From Niastella caeni (lineage in GTDB: Bacteria; Bacteroidota; Bacteroidia; Chitinophagales; Chitinophagaceae), in contig NZ_STFF01000006.1 in the NCBI RefSeq assembly GCF_004834005.1, forward strand, positions 1 through 64,000: 64,000 nt of DNA. Reading direction: 5' to 3'. Of this stretch, positions 1-9,428 are shown piece after piece. How positions within the stretch are numbered: the first letter of the stretch is position 1; the number at the start of each line of letters is the position of its first letter. The translations under genes were made by a program, and so were the position numbers. The notes below the pieces were generated by a model that had not been told where the DNA came from, did no database searches, and saw nothing but the letters and a program-made list of their open reading frames with translations.

Positions 1-2
1 GC

Positions 3-281
3 CGTACGCACTGGCTTTATTTCGGAGATGACGCTCGTACTCATATACAGCTATTCCCTAATCCAGCGTCTGATCAGATAACGATCCAGTTGTCCCGTTC
101 TCTCAGCCGAAAGGCGACGGTGAAGCTGGTTAGTTACCAGGGACAGGTTTTACATGCTTATGAATTGAACAATATCGGTCAGCCGTATAAACTGAAACTG
201 CCCACGCTGGCCAAAGGGGTATACCTGGTACTCATAGAGGGAGAGGAGATCCGTGAACATGTTAAGCTCATGATACAATAA
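3..281 (+). CDS. C-terminal part of a T9SS-sorted secreted protein (5' end outside window)
   Basis: The reading frame is open from the left edge to the TAA at 279-281, so this is the tail of a longer gene; an apparent TTG start at 90 is only an internal codon. The visible 92 residues contain LFPNPASDQITIQL, then a beta-rich stretch with KGVYLVLIEG near the end. This is the layout of the type A sorting domain that directs proteins through the type IX secretion system of Bacteroidota, where the domain is cleaved off on the outer membrane. The function of the missing N-terminal part cannot be seen. A strong hairpin follows at 295-330. Confidence 0.8.
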   Translation, partial: RTHWLYFGDDARTHIQLFPNPASDQITIQLSRSLSRKATVKLVSYQGQVLHAYELNNIGQPYKLKLPTLAKGVYLVLIEGEEIREHVKLMIQ

Positions 282-294
282 TATTTCGAACGAG

Positions 295-330
295 AAAACG
301 CCTTCAAATTCAACAATTTGAAGGCGTTTT
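295..330. terminator. Bidirectional terminator between convergent genes
   Basis: A perfect 16-bp inverted repeat (295-310 and 315-330) with a 4-nt loop has A-rich and T-rich ends (AAAACGCC...GGCGTTTT). It lies between the convergent stop codons at 281 and 344 and can end transcription from both sides. Confidence 0.85.
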
Positions 331-343
331 AGTTTTTCAACCT

Positions 344-3300
344 TTATTGTTTCATGAACTGTAAAACTTGCTTTTCGTCGCCACTTTGCAAATACATAAA
401 ATACATACCTGGTTTTAAATTAATAACAGGTATGGTTAACTTTTGCGTTGTGATTAATACATTGTTTAGTTGTTTCACCATTTGTCCGGTGCTGTTTACG
501 ATCTGTACATTCATGTTTGTGTAATTTTTATTCAACAACAAGCATAACTCATTGGCCGCAGGGTTGGGGAATACAATAATTTCAGTGGTGCTGATATTTT
601 GCAATAAACTGATATTACTGTATTCTATATTTCCATTGGTAAACACGATTTTTATCCGGTAATACAGTTTGAGACCGATTGCGTTAATATCGGTAAAATT
701 ATAGCTGGCTGCACCTCCCGTATTATTGGCATTCAATTTTCCCGTTTCCTTAAAATCAAAACCAGAACTGCTTTTTTCAATTATATAACAGCAAACGTCC
801 GATTCTTCATCTACCGAAAATTTCACCTGTGCCGTAACGCCCTTACGTAGCCATTGTGTGTTGAAGGCGGTAATATGTAACGGCAATGGTACTATTGATA
901 AATAAGCCTGGTCAGGTACATACCGCCATGGACCGTATACCTGCCCGGTAATGGCTGTAACGGGATTGTATTTTACCCTTGTTCTTATTTTAGTGTAAAA
1001 ATTGGCTGCGGTTACTACTTTTGCCACTACATTTTTCAAGGCTATCCCTGATACACCCAGGCTGGAATAGTTGTTTTGTGCCGAGGTAAACACTACGCTG
1101 TTGGTAATGGGTGTACCGCTGTATGCATTATAACTTACCCGGGTTTCCCAAACCAATTTGCCTTGTTGATTGCCCAGGAACGAACGGGCAAATAACCCCG
1201 TCCCGAAATTGGTATTACTAAAATTGCTGCTGTTTATTGGCGTATTTAAATCGGTATTGTATAGATCCATGTTATTGCGCATATTGTTACCAGCGCTGTT
1301 TCCATTATACACAAAGACAGCCCCTTCATTCGTTTGACCGTTACTGTACTGATGAGCTCCAACAATTACATCGCTATACCCGTCGCCGTTTACATCGCCA
1401 CCGCATACCGAAGCACCAAAAGAAGCACTCCCCTGGTTGCTTTCCAGCATAGCTGCGGCAGTTGTTTGAATGCCGGTGGGTGAACCATGGTAAACAAAAG
1501 CCCCCCCTTCATTCGTTTGACCGTTATCGTAACCGTTTGCGCCAACGACTATATCGCCGTACCCATCGCCGTTTACATCGCCCGCACCGGATACCATTCG
1601 TCCTGTTTGTGATCCACCTCCGCCAGTATAAGCATTATCCTGGTTGATTTCCAGTATAGCAGCAGCAGTTGTATTGACGCCAAAGGAAGATCCATGGTAA
1701 ATGAAGGCAGCGCCTTCGTTGGTTTGACCATTATCATAAAATTTAGCACCTACGATCACATCGCTATACCCATCACCGTTCACATCGCCTGCGCCGGATA
1801 CCGACCAGCCAAATAAAGCAGATGCCTGGTTGTATTCCAGCATCGTGGCGGCAGTTGTATTGATGCCGGTGGCAGACCCGTGATAAATAAAGACGACGCC
1901 TTCGGCAATTTGCCCATTATTATAACTGCCCGCACCAACGATTATATCGCTGTACCCATCGCCGTTCACATCACCTGCGCCGGATACCGATGAGCCCAAA
2001 CCTCCGCTTGCCCGGTTGCCTTCTATCCTGGCCGCAGTAGTTGTATTGATACCGGCGGAAGAACCATAGTAAATAAACGCTGCACCTTCATTGGTTTGCC
2101 CATTATCGTAATTTGTAGCACCAACAATAACATCACTGTACCCATCGCCGTTCACATCGCCCGCACTGGATACCGATGTGCCAAAATATTCAGTATTCTG
2201 GTCTCCCTCTACTATAACAGGAGCAGTTGTATTGATGCCGGTAGAAGATCCATAATATATATACGCCCGGCCTGCATCAGTGAGCCCATTATCGTAATGG
2301 TCAGCACCTACGATTATATCGCCGTATCCATCCCCGTTCACATCACCGGCACCGGATACCGACCACCCAAAAAAAGAAACCGTCTGGTTGCTTACCATGA
2401 TAGCAGCAGCAGTTGTACTAATACCGGAAGATGAACCATGGTATACGAGAGCAGCGCCCTGGTTATTAGAGTAAAAAAAAGCTCCGACGATAATATCGCT
2501 GTACCCATCGCCGTTGACATCGCCCGCACAAGCTACTGAAATCCCGGAATTAGCACCATTCAAATTGCTCTCCAATACCGCAGCAGCAGTTGTTTTGATG
2601 CCGGAGGAGGCGCCATGGTAAACAAAAGCGGATCCTTCATCAGTTTGTCCATTATCGTATAAATAAGCACCTGTAATTATATCGCTGTACCCATCGCCGT
2701 TTACATCGCCGGCACTGGATACCGAATAACCAAAACTCGCATAGGCCTGGTTGCTTTCAAGGGATACAACAGTAGTACTGCTGATACCTATGGCTGAACC
2801 CTGATAAATAAAGGCCGCACCTTCGTCAATTTGTCCATTATCGTATAAATAAGCACCTGCAATAATATCGCTGTACCCATCGCCGTTTACATCCCCCGCA
2901 CAAGCTATCGACCGCCCATAATAGGCGCCGGCCTGGTTACTTTCCAGCATAACTGCGGCAGTTGAATTGATGCCGCCTGAAGATCCATGATATACAAAGA
3001 CAGCACCTTCGTCAATTTGTCCATTATCGTATAAATAAGCACCTGCGATTATATCGCTGTACCCATCGCCATTTACATCGCCTGCACTGGATACTGAATA
3101 GCCTAAATTCGCTGTGTCCTGGTTGCTTTCTATCATAGCGGCGGCTAATGTATTGATGCCGCTGGAAGATCCATGATATATAAACGCAACTCCTTCGTTA
3201 GTTTGACCATTATCGTATAATGGAGAGCCCACTATCACCTCACTATACCCATCGCCATTTACATCACCGGCGCCTGATACCGAATAGCCCAAATTAGCAA

Positions 3301-4711
3301 CATCCTGATTGCTTTCCAGCATAGCAGGGGCCACAGTACTGATGCCTGTGGATGAACCTTGATATATCAAAGCAACTCCTTCATTGGTTTGCCCATTATC
3401 GTATAAAGGAACGCCCACGATCACATCACTATACCCATCGCCATTTACATCACCAGCCCCGGATACCGAAAATCCAAAAAAAGTAGAGTTCTGGTTGCTG
3501 TTGCTTTCCAGCATCGTTGCGGCAGTTGTATTGATGCCGTTCCCCGATCCATGGTACACAAAAGCGGCCCCCGCATCGGTGTGCCCATTATTGTATAGTG
3601 GCGCTCCCACGATCACATCACTAAATCCATCGCCATTCACATCACCAGCCCCGGATACCGCAAAGCCAAAATTAGCATTGTCCTGGCCACCTTCTATCAT
3701 TGCTGCAGCAGCAGTACTGACACCTGTGGAGGAACCGTGGTATATAAAGGCAGCACCTTCATTAGCTTGTCCATTATCGTAATTGTAAGCTCCAACAATT
3801 ATATCACTATACCCATCGCCGTTTACATCGCCGGCACTGGAGACTGAATAGCCCAAATTCGCATTGTCCTGGTTGCTTTCTATCATGGCAGCCGGCGCAT
3901 TACTGAGCGGGTCAATGGTGATGGGGTAAGCAGCATCTTTACTTTGTACGTGTACGCAGTAATGCATATTATCTTTTTCAAAAAAGGCTTCCAGCGGCCG
4001 GCCATTGGCATCCCACACTTTTAATTGGTCGTAGTTCAATACCACACCGCTTTGCTTATGCAGAAATTGTAAACGGTCTTTTTGCATACGTTGCTGAAGA
4101 TTGGTAGATACACTGAAACGAAGTTTAAGGTCACCTTGTTTCGAAAGCGGTTGCTTTACCACAAAGTTCTGCCGCAATCCATTCTCATTATTTATGTATT
4201 GAACAACTATATTACCTGCATCGTATTCAGCCTTATTGCCATTGATCTGCCACTGGCCTTCACCTACCTGGCTTCTATCAAGGTTAAAGGCTACTTCCCA
4301 GTTGGGTAAACCGGAATATCTTATTTCATCCGTTGTAGTTGTTGCTTCCATTTTTCCAACCGGCGCTTTGGTGGTTCCGGGTTGCACCGTAAAACCATTG
4401 CTATTATAATGAAAGTAAAAATTGTTCTTCCTGTTGTAGGTAGTATATGTAGCAGAATCATTTCCGCGAGAAAATTCATATTCTTTCTTCTGCAATTCTT
4501 TCACCACATTGTTGAACCAGCCATTTTGTTTGAGCATTTTAACCTCCTGGTTCTCTGCCTGATTTTTCTGCGCTGTCAACAAATTAACTACATAGGGTTG
4601 TTCCTGGCACAACTTTACATCATCAGATAAATTTTTTTTTGTTTCAAATGATGTTGGAACTACAGGCAATACCAAAAGGGCTGCCAAAGCGTATAAGGGA
4701 TTTAGCATCAC
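344..4711 (-). CDS. Large secreted FG-GAP repeat protein with T9SS sorting domain
   Basis: A 1455-residue protein that starts with a hydrophobic leader (LYALAALLVLPVVP). Residues about 30-265 form an N-terminal domain I do not recognise. Residues about 270-1140 hold 14 copies of an FG-GAP/integrin-alpha-type repeat, each about 60 residues, with the core AGDVNGDGYSDIIVGA; the DxNxDGxxD part is the calcium-binding loop of this family. A linker region follows, then a C-terminal sorting domain (IIVFPNPAANELCLLL ... NLKPGMYFMYLQSG). Such proteins fold as beta-propellers and act at the cell surface or outside the cell, often in adhesion or binding. Fourteen blades would fit two seven-bladed propellers. 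The gene lies downstream of the two-component pair at 4929-7380 on the same strand, with a 217-bp gap, so co-regulation is possible but not shown. The DNA repeats at about 180-190 bp make this region prone to copy-number change. Confidence 0.9.
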   Translation of the reverse strand: MMLNPLYALAALLVLPVVPTSFETKKNLSDDVKLCQEQPYVVNLLTAQKNQAENQEVKMLKQNGWFNNVVKELQKKEYEFSRGNDSATYTTYNRKNNFYFHYNSNGFTVQPGTTKAPVGKMEATTTTDEIRYSGLPNWEVAFNLDRSQVGEGQWQINGNKAEYDAGNIVVQYINNENGLRQNFVVKQPLSKQGDLKLRFSVSTNLQQRMQKDRLQFLHKQSGVVLNYDQLKVWDANGRPLEAFFEKDNMHYCVHVQSKDAAYPITIDPLSNAPAAMIESNQDNANLGYSVSSAGDVNGDGYSDIIVGAYNYDNGQANEGAAFIYHGSSTGVSTAAAAMIEGGQDNANFGFAVSGAGDVNGDGFSDVIVGAPLYNNGHTDAGAAFVYHGSGNGINTTAATMLESNSNQNSTFFGFSVSGAGDVNGDGYSDVIVGVPLYDNGQTNEGVALIYQGSSTGISTVAPAMLESNQDVANLGYSVSGAGDVNGDGYSEVIVGSPLYDNGQTNEGVAFIYHGSSSGINTLAAAMIESNQDTANLGYSVSSAGDVNGDGYSDIIAGAYLYDNGQIDEGAVFVYHGSSGGINSTAAVMLESNQAGAYYGRSIACAGDVNGDGYSDIIAGAYLYDNGQIDEGAAFIYQGSAIGISSTTVVSLESNQAYASFGYSVSSAGDVNGDGYSDIITGAYLYDNGQTDEGSAFVYHGASSGIKTTAAAVLESNLNGANSGISVACAGDVNGDGYSDIIVGAFFYSNNQGAALVYHGSSSGISTTAAAIMVSNQTVSFFGWSVSGAGDVNGDGYGDIIVGADHYDNGLTDAGRAYIYYGSSTGINTTAPVIVEGDQNTEYFGTSVSSAGDVNGDGYSDVIVGATNYDNGQTNEGAAFIYYGSSAGINTTTAARIEGNRASGGLGSSVSGAGDVNGDGYSDIIVGAGSYNNGQIAEGVVFIYHGSATGINTTAATMLEYNQASALFGWSVSGAGDVNGDGYSDVIVGAKFYDNGQTNEGAAFIYHGSSFGVNTTAAAILEINQDNAYTGGGGSQTGRMVSGAGDVNGDGYGDIVVGANGYDNGQTNEGGAFVYHGSPTGIQTTAAAMLESNQGSASFGASVCGGDVNGDGYSDVIVGAHQYSNGQTNEGAVFVYNGNSAGNNMRNNMDLYNTDLNTPINSSNFSNTNFGTGLFARSFLGNQQGKLVWETRVSYNAYSGTPITNSVVFTSAQNNYSSLGVSGIALKNVVAKVVTAANFYTKIRTRVKYNPVTAITGQVYGPWRYVPDQAYLSIVPLPLHITAFNTQWLRKGVTAQVKFSVDEESDVCCYIIEKSSSGFDFKETGKLNANNTGGAASYNFTDINAIGLKLYYRIKIVFTNGNIEYSNISLLQNISTTEIIVFPNPAANELCLLLNKNYTNMNVQIVNSTGQMVKQLNNVLITTQKLTIPVINLKPGMYFMYLQSGDEKQVLQFMKQ

Positions 4712-4928
4712 AGAGTAGTTTAAGCTATTGAATTGTATAATTATGAACAGTGAATAATGATTGCTGGTGCAATCATGTTCAAATAATTAGGATAGGCAAT
4801 TACGATATGGCACGAAATTACTTTCAGGCAGAACCCGCAACAATACCTGATGTCAGGTATTTTGGTTCATATACTTAACCGATGATATATTTAACTGTGA
4901 GGGATAATATGAGGGGACTTTCAGATCA

Positions 4929-5552
4929 TCACAATTCATAAATAAATCGAAGAAAATCATTTTCGCCTTTCAGTCCGGCTTTTAACTTTATGTTCTTTCG
5001 ATGTGTTTCAACAGTATAAAAAGAGAGGTTAAGCTTTTCGGCAATCTCCTTGGTTTTTAAACCCGCTTTTATCAGGGTAATGACTTCCAGTTCGCGCGGA
5101 GAAAGTTTCAATGCTTTTAAAAAATTGTCGTCGGCATGATTGCTTTTCCCAGAAGTATTTGGAAAGTAAAAGCCGCCTGAATGCACTGTTTGAATAGCCA
5201 GTATCACATCCTCAGCAGAAACCGTTTTAAATAAATACCCGCGTATGCCGGATTTCCGGAATGTTTCGGTATACCGTTCTTCATGGTACATACTCAGGAT
5301 CAATATCTTCAGGTTGGGATGATTTTCAAGCAACAAACGGGTCAGTTCCAGCCCATTGATATAAGGCATATTGAAATCTACAAGCACTATTTCAGGTTCC
5401 AGTTCTCTGATAGCCCGTAAGGCTTCGCGGCTATCATATATCCTCGATAGCACTTCAATGCCGGGTTCCGGCTGCAACATGGCACATAAACCGTCGCTAA
5501 AGAGCCGGTGGTCGTCAATGATCAGTATTTTAATTTTTTCATTTGTTGTCAT
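4929..5552 (-). CDS. NarL/FixJ-family response regulator
   Basis: A 207-residue regulator. The N-terminal receiver domain shows the acidic pair in ILIIDDHRLFSDG, the likely phospho-acceptor Asp in IVLVDFNMPYINGLEL, and the switch-region Lys in RGYLFKTV. The C-terminal LuxR-type helix-turn-helix reads LSPRELEVITLIKAG and KEIAEKLNLSFYTVETHRKN. The frame is open to 5612, but the Met at 5552 is the better start: it is preceded by a purine-rich GGAG about 8-10 nt upstream, and the receiver domain begins directly after it. It overlaps the 3' end of the histidine kinase gene by 14 nt, which points to translational coupling and a cognate pair. Targets are unknown; the FG-GAP protein gene downstream is a candidate. 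Confidence 0.93.
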   Translation of the reverse strand: MTTNEKIKILIIDDHRLFSDGLCAMLQPEPGIEVLSRIYDSREALRAIRELEPEIVLVDFNMPYINGLELTRLLLENHPNLKILILSMYHEERYTETFRKSGIRGYLFKTVSAEDVILAIQTVHSGGFYFPNTSGKSNHADDNFLKALKLSPRELEVITLIKAGLKTKEIAEKLNLSFYTVETHRKNIKLKAGLKGENDFLRFIYEL

Positions 5553-7380
5553 AAGGGATCTCCAGTATAACGAGCGTACCATTACTGTCGCTTTCAAAAT
5601 TAAGTCTTGCACCGATATAAGCAGCTCTGTGCCTGATATTTTTCAAACCAATGCCCTGCTCTGAACCGTTACCGGCTTTTGCCATCCCGCTTCCATTGTC
5701 TTCAACCATCACTACCAGACTTTTATCCTGGTAAATGACCTGAATAAAAGCCGCTTTGGCCCCGGCGTGCTTAATGATGTTCGTAATAAGTTCATTTACG
5801 ATGCGGTAAATAAACAGTTCTGTAACCGGATTTAGTTTTACCATGCTACCTGTTTGTACAAAATCAAAAGATATAGCAGGATGTTCTATAAACTTATTAA
5901 CGGTATGCCGCAAAATATCGGGCAGTTCGTATTCATTAAAGTTTATATGCATCAGGTTATGACTGATATTCCTTATATCGTGGAGAATAGTTTCAATTTC
6001 CTTTTCTATAACCGGGTAATCTTTTTTAAGGACCAGCATGTTTTTAACCGCTGCAAGGGAGTTGCCTACTTCATCGTGCAGATCACGGGCAATGCGCTCC
6101 CGCTCATCTTCCTGTATCGTGATGATCTGTTGTTGAACCTTATTTAGATCGACCTGAACCCTTAGTTTTTCTTTAATGGCTTTTGAAAAATGGAAGCCCA
6201 TTCCTAACACCATGCATAATATTTCAATGAGTGGGGTAAAGAAATAAATATCGGTATTCTGGTTCACACCGTCTATCCATTGCAGATCGGCCAGCATTAA
6301 TATAGATGCTATGATCAGGGTTGATAAAAAACCTGACAGATACAGGTATACGACCAGATCTTTACTGGCGATTCGAATGCAGATGGAAAAAAGAATAAAG
6401 GCATTAACAAAGAATATAATATAATAGGAGAAATAACCAAGCCACCAGCGTATGGCATCAGGCAATGGCAAAAAGAGGAGCGCTATCGCTATCAGGCAAA
6501 ACAACCAACCGCTGCAAATGCCTGTGTAGTACAGCCATCTGAAGCGATGTGATTTGAGATTTAATAATACAACAGTGAATAAACAAGACCATCCCACCAG
6601 CCAGTAATAAAAGATTGTAGTGAAGGTATTGATCATGGGTTGATGCTGTTTATCAGATATAAATGCATGCATCAATCCTGAATTAGCCAGTAATAGTGTA
6701 AAAAAACTCAGGCAATAAATGCTATAGTATAAATATACCTTATGCGCAATAAAAAAATATAAAACGAGCCCCACCAATGCCGCCAGTACGATCATACCTT
6801 CAATAAAACAAAACGCCATGCTAAACAGGTATTCATAATTCTGAAAATAACGCTTTGTTTGCAGGTTAAGAATATTGGCATGCCGGCCAAACTGCCGCTG
6901 TGTATATAAATAGCACGTAATTGTATCATTCTTTTGCAAAAAAAGGTTATAGACAAAATGCAGGGAGTAAAAGGGTCTTTGAGACATCTTCAGAAAGTGC
7001 CCGGTAAGCGGATATTTCTCCAGGGAGTTATGCCGCATCACATACAATTGCACACTATCTACCCGGTTTTGCTGAACTTTCAATACCCAGTTTATATTGT
7101 CAGAAGAATTGGTAAGAGTAAATTTACACCAGCCGGCCGGCCAGTGAAAACCATAATGCACATCCTGTTTGTATTGATTTTGTATAAATTGCTCCTGTGA
7201 GGCGTTGCGAACCTTTTCGATATCATGTATGCCGGTATGCTGGTTGGTATATAGCCATACACTGGAGTTGAGTACAACGTTATCTTCATTGTTTTTCAAT
7301 GTAACTATGGGCTGGCCATAAAAAATGGAAGGGTTTATACAAGCAACAAATAATAATAATTTCAAATAGACTGTTCTCAT
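5539..7380 (-). CDS. 7TMR-DISM sensor histidine kinase (HisKA_3 type)
   Basis: A 613-residue membrane sensor. After a leader peptide (LLLFVACINPSIFYG) comes an extracytoplasmic domain of about 160 residues resembling 7TMR-DISM extracellular domain 2, then a block of about seven transmembrane helices (roughly residues 185-400). A short coiled-coil linker leads to the HisKA_3 dimerisation helix with the phospho-acceptor His in RIARDLHDEVGNSLAA (about residue 430). The C-terminal ATPase domain has the N box NELITNIIKHA, the G1 box VEDNGSGM and the G2 box GIGLKNIRHRA. It should phosphorylate the response regulator that overlaps its 3' end. The 7TMR-DISM sensory domain in this phylum is thought to bind carbohydrates or related ligands; the actual ligand is not evident. 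Confidence 0.92.
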   Translation of the reverse strand: MRTVYLKLLLFVACINPSIFYGQPIVTLKNNEDNVVLNSSVWLYTNQHTGIHDIEKVRNASQEQFIQNQYKQDVHYGFHWPAGWCKFTLTNSSDNINWVLKVQQNRVDSVQLYVMRHNSLEKYPLTGHFLKMSQRPFYSLHFVYNLFLQKNDTITCYLYTQRQFGRHANILNLQTKRYFQNYEYLFSMAFCFIEGMIVLAALVGLVLYFFIAHKVYLYYSIYCLSFFTLLLANSGLMHAFISDKQHQPMINTFTTIFYYWLVGWSCLFTVVLLNLKSHRFRWLYYTGICSGWLFCLIAIALLFLPLPDAIRWWLGYFSYYIIFFVNAFILFSICIRIASKDLVVYLYLSGFLSTLIIASILMLADLQWIDGVNQNTDIYFFTPLIEILCMVLGMGFHFSKAIKEKLRVQVDLNKVQQQIITIQEDERERIARDLHDEVGNSLAAVKNMLVLKKDYPVIEKEIETILHDIRNISHNLMHINFNEYELPDILRHTVNKFIEHPAISFDFVQTGSMVKLNPVTELFIYRIVNELITNIIKHAGAKAAFIQVIYQDKSLVVMVEDNGSGMAKAGNGSEQGIGLKNIRHRAAYIGARLNFESDSNGTLVILEIPYDNK

Positions 7381-7538
7381 TTCAAAGCAGTAGCCTTTTT
7401 CATATAAAATGTCCGAATGTTTATTTTGTAATTGTCGCTGATAGCCTTGCCGCCAACAATTGCATTTCCTCTATTATACGCCATTTTTTAGTGTGAAACA
7501 ATATTTTAAGCCATTCAGTAAAAAATCACGCAGATTGG

Positions 7539-7775
7539 ATGAACCTGTTTTTATTGATCTTCGCTTCACATAACATTTTTTTGTTGGAAGAAAAGGATTT
7601 TATTCGCAAGGTTTGGTTCACCGAGAAAAGCAAAGCTGGGCAGGTTTCTCTTTATTCCGCCATTGATTTTGACAGTGCCACATTAAGAAAGGGAGCAAGC
7701 CTGATCAATGCATATAGATCTGGCAGGCTTGGCGCAAAACCCAATTTGGGCTCACCATATTTAACTTCAGAATGA
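7539..7775 (+). pseudogene. 3' fragment of an AAA-type ATPase (RloA-like), decayed
   Basis: Only 78 codons remain. The translation resembles the C-terminal end of the ATP-binding RloA/AAA_15-type proteins: LLIFASHNIFLLEE matches the switch-His strand after Walker B, then VWFTEKSKAGQVSLYSAIDF, and a tail RSGRLGAKPNLGSPYL like the family's GRFGAIP end. No Walker A or Walker B segment can be found upstream; the 157 bp between this fragment and the kinase gene has no matching frame. The stop codon is one base before the ATG of the next ORF, as expected for a former two-gene operon. I read this as the remnant of an anti-phage or abortive-infection module that lost its 5' part. Assignment is by motif recall, not by a search. 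Confidence 0.6.
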
Positions 7776-7776
7776 C

Positions 7777-8055
7777 ATGACCAGGAAGCCAAGACGAATT
7801 CCGTCCAAACCCAAGGTCGCCCTTGTCGGAGATGGTCAGACGGAGCAGATCTATTTTGCCAATGTAAACGATACAGACAGACCGTCAGACCTGGATCTTT
7901 TTCCGGATTTGCCTATGAAGCCGGGCTCCTACAAGAGCGTCTTGAACAAAGCAGTACAGCTTGTTGAAGAATATGAATACGAAAGAGTGTACGTTCTTAT
8001 TGATATGGACAAGGTGATCAGCGACGGCCAGCGAGGAAACGAAAAATGCCCCTAA
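7777..8055 (+). pseudogene. N-terminal fragment of RloB-family protein, truncated
   Basis: A 92-codon ORF. KVALVGDGQTEQIYFANV resembles the RloB opening strand and the EG(E/Q)TE-type motif, and ERVYVLIDMDKV resembles the DxD acidic motif, both typical of TOPRIM-like RloB nucleases. Full RloB proteins are about 190-220 residues, so the second half is missing. The reading frame stops inside a short palindrome (8047-8062). With the ATPase fragment just upstream, this forms an RloA-RloB order, known as a defence pair linked to restriction systems and abortive infection. Both halves are damaged here, so the system is most likely inactive. Confidence 0.6.
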
Positions 8056-8062
8056 CGGGGCA
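8047..8062. terminator. Short GC-rich hairpin at the broken end of the rloB fragment
   Basis: TGCCCC/GGGGCA stem of 6 bp with loop TAAC. It contains the stop codon of the truncated rloB frame. It may be a weak terminator; there is no clear T tract. Confidence 0.35.
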
Positions 8063-8345
8063 CTTTCGCACGAAATTTTATAATGCTAAATGCAATGCTC
8101 ATAGTTATACATATCGGGCAAACCCCAAATCTAAAAAAAGTCAAGACGGCTTTTTTATACCAGGGTAGATTAGTGGGAATTATTGGACAACTAACTCCAT
8201 CTCCTTCATATTCTTTAATGCCCCAAATATTGATATTTTCTTTCATTATTGTAAGCTTTAATTATCCCAAAAAATGGTAAATGCATAATGTTGTTAAGAC
8301 GATTGATATTATGCACAAAATTATTTTCGTTCGCTTTGTCATCGT

Positions 8346-8828
8346 TTACTTGTTTAAAAGATTGCCAATTATTTGATTCATTTCAATGTTGGCAATCGCT
8401 AAGCTTTTTTCGCTCAATACTTTCCGCGTTTTGGCATCAATAAAAGTTACTATGCCTGTTGCTATTGATCTGTTTTTGCCATGTATAAAGCCACAGACTT
8501 GCATCATTCTGCCTACGCCTTTTCGCCTGGTTTCGTAAATCTGCATGTAAAGGGAAGATCTTTTTAGCTCGGCCTTTGACTTTTCAATGGTCGAATCATC
8601 CGTCAAATCATTCGTGATAATCACCAATCCTTTTGAGGCATAGGGAATAATGTTTTTGCCAAATCTTTCGCCATTGGCTTTGCATATACTGCACCAATCG
8701 GCTCGATTTATGACTGCAAATATTTTGGATGGATAGACAGTCGGTTGAATACCGTTAGTCTCTTGTCCGTGAGACAAGAAAGTAATTGACATTGAAAGGA
8801 GGCTGAAAAATGTTTTTAATTTGTTCAT
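8346..8828 (-). CDS. Exported thioredoxin-like protein
   Basis: A 160-residue protein when started at the second Met (8828), which gives a good signal peptide (KTFFSLLSMSITFLSHG); eight extra codons upstream are possible but less likely. A thioredoxin-like fold is suggested by the CxxC motif in RADWCSICKANGERFG near residue 50 and by the strand GLVIITNDLTDD. The active-site CSIC differs from the usual CGPC. A third Cys is found in MMQVCGFIHG. The role is probably periplasmic thiol-disulfide exchange or metal handling. It is 57 nt downstream of a small sigma factor gene on the same strand, so the two probably form an operon. Confidence 0.65.
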   Translation of the reverse strand: MNKLKTFFSLLSMSITFLSHGQETNGIQPTVYPSKIFAVINRADWCSICKANGERFGKNIIPYASKGLVIITNDLTDDSTIEKSKAELKRSSLYMQIYETRRKGVGRMMQVCGFIHGKNRSIATGIVTFIDAKTRKVLSEKSLAIANIEMNQIIGNLLNK

Positions 8829-8885
8829 TTTATCGTTTTTTGATATAAACATTTATACCAAATTAAACGAAGTATCACCCAGGCA

Positions 8886-9428
8886 TTAAAATTTATTTCC
8901 GCTTTCCTTTCTAATCTGTTCTATGCATTTGTATTTTTGATTTGATGCGGTGTGTTTATTTTTCCAGCCCATTTTTAACATTAGCCTATCCATAGGCTCG
9001 TTTAAGAAAAATATAGCTTTCAAAATGCGTTGGCAGTTGGCGGTAATTTTATCAAGCCAGGTCGCTAGTTTTTCTTCTTTGCAGTTTTGGTTGGCTTCCG
9101 AATCGAAATTTATTGTCTCAATTTCATCGACAGTAATACCAATAATGAAACCTTTTTTGCTTCTGATTTTTTTTAGCCAAAGATTTTTGGATATAGAAAA
9201 AAGGTAAGTCTTTAACGAAGAGGTCAGAATAAAATCGGGTCGCCTTAATTTATCAAGCAAAACTAAAATAGACTCTTGAAAAATATCCTCGGCATCCTGA
9301 TCATTGCCACTATTTTTCTTTATATAATTAGCTGTCGAAGGAAAATGAGCTTTGTATAGCAAATTGTATGCATCATTTTCTTCCATCCTCAATTTATCAA
9401 GTAATATATTATCTGCTATTTCTGGCAT
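8886..9428 (-). CDS. Small ECF-type sigma-70 factor
   Basis: A 180-residue protein. Region 2 is visible in YNLLYKAHFPSTANYIKK, DQDAEDIFQESILVLLDKL and LKTYLFSISKNLWLKKIRS. Region 4 is short and divergent: CQRILKAIFFLNEPMDRLM followed by KHTASNQKYKCIEQIRKES, where a helix-turn-helix is expected. No FecR-like anti-sigma gene follows; instead a thioredoxin-like exported protein is next on the same strand. A redox-linked control is possible but is only an inference. The start at 9428 fits the usual N-terminal helix. Confidence 0.8.
   Translation of the reverse strand: MPEIADNILLDKLRMEENDAYNLLYKAHFPSTANYIKKNSGNDQDAEDIFQESILVLLDKLRRPDFILTSSLKTYLFSISKNLWLKKIRSKKGFIIGITVDEIETINFDSEANQNCKEEKLATWLDKITANCQRILKAIFFLNEPMDRLMLKMGWKNKHTASNQKYKCIEQIRKESGNKF

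Noticed and set aside
1237-3782. Plus-strand ORFs inside the FG-GAP gene
   Set aside because: They repeat with the period of the antisense FG-GAP repeats and give Arg/His-rich non-protein-like translations; they are shadows.
8052-8246. 64-codon minus-strand ORF with one hydrophobic segment and CPIC
   Set aside because: It starts without a plausible upstream signal and ends in the small palindrome behind the rloB fragment. No family recognised and too little support to call a gene.
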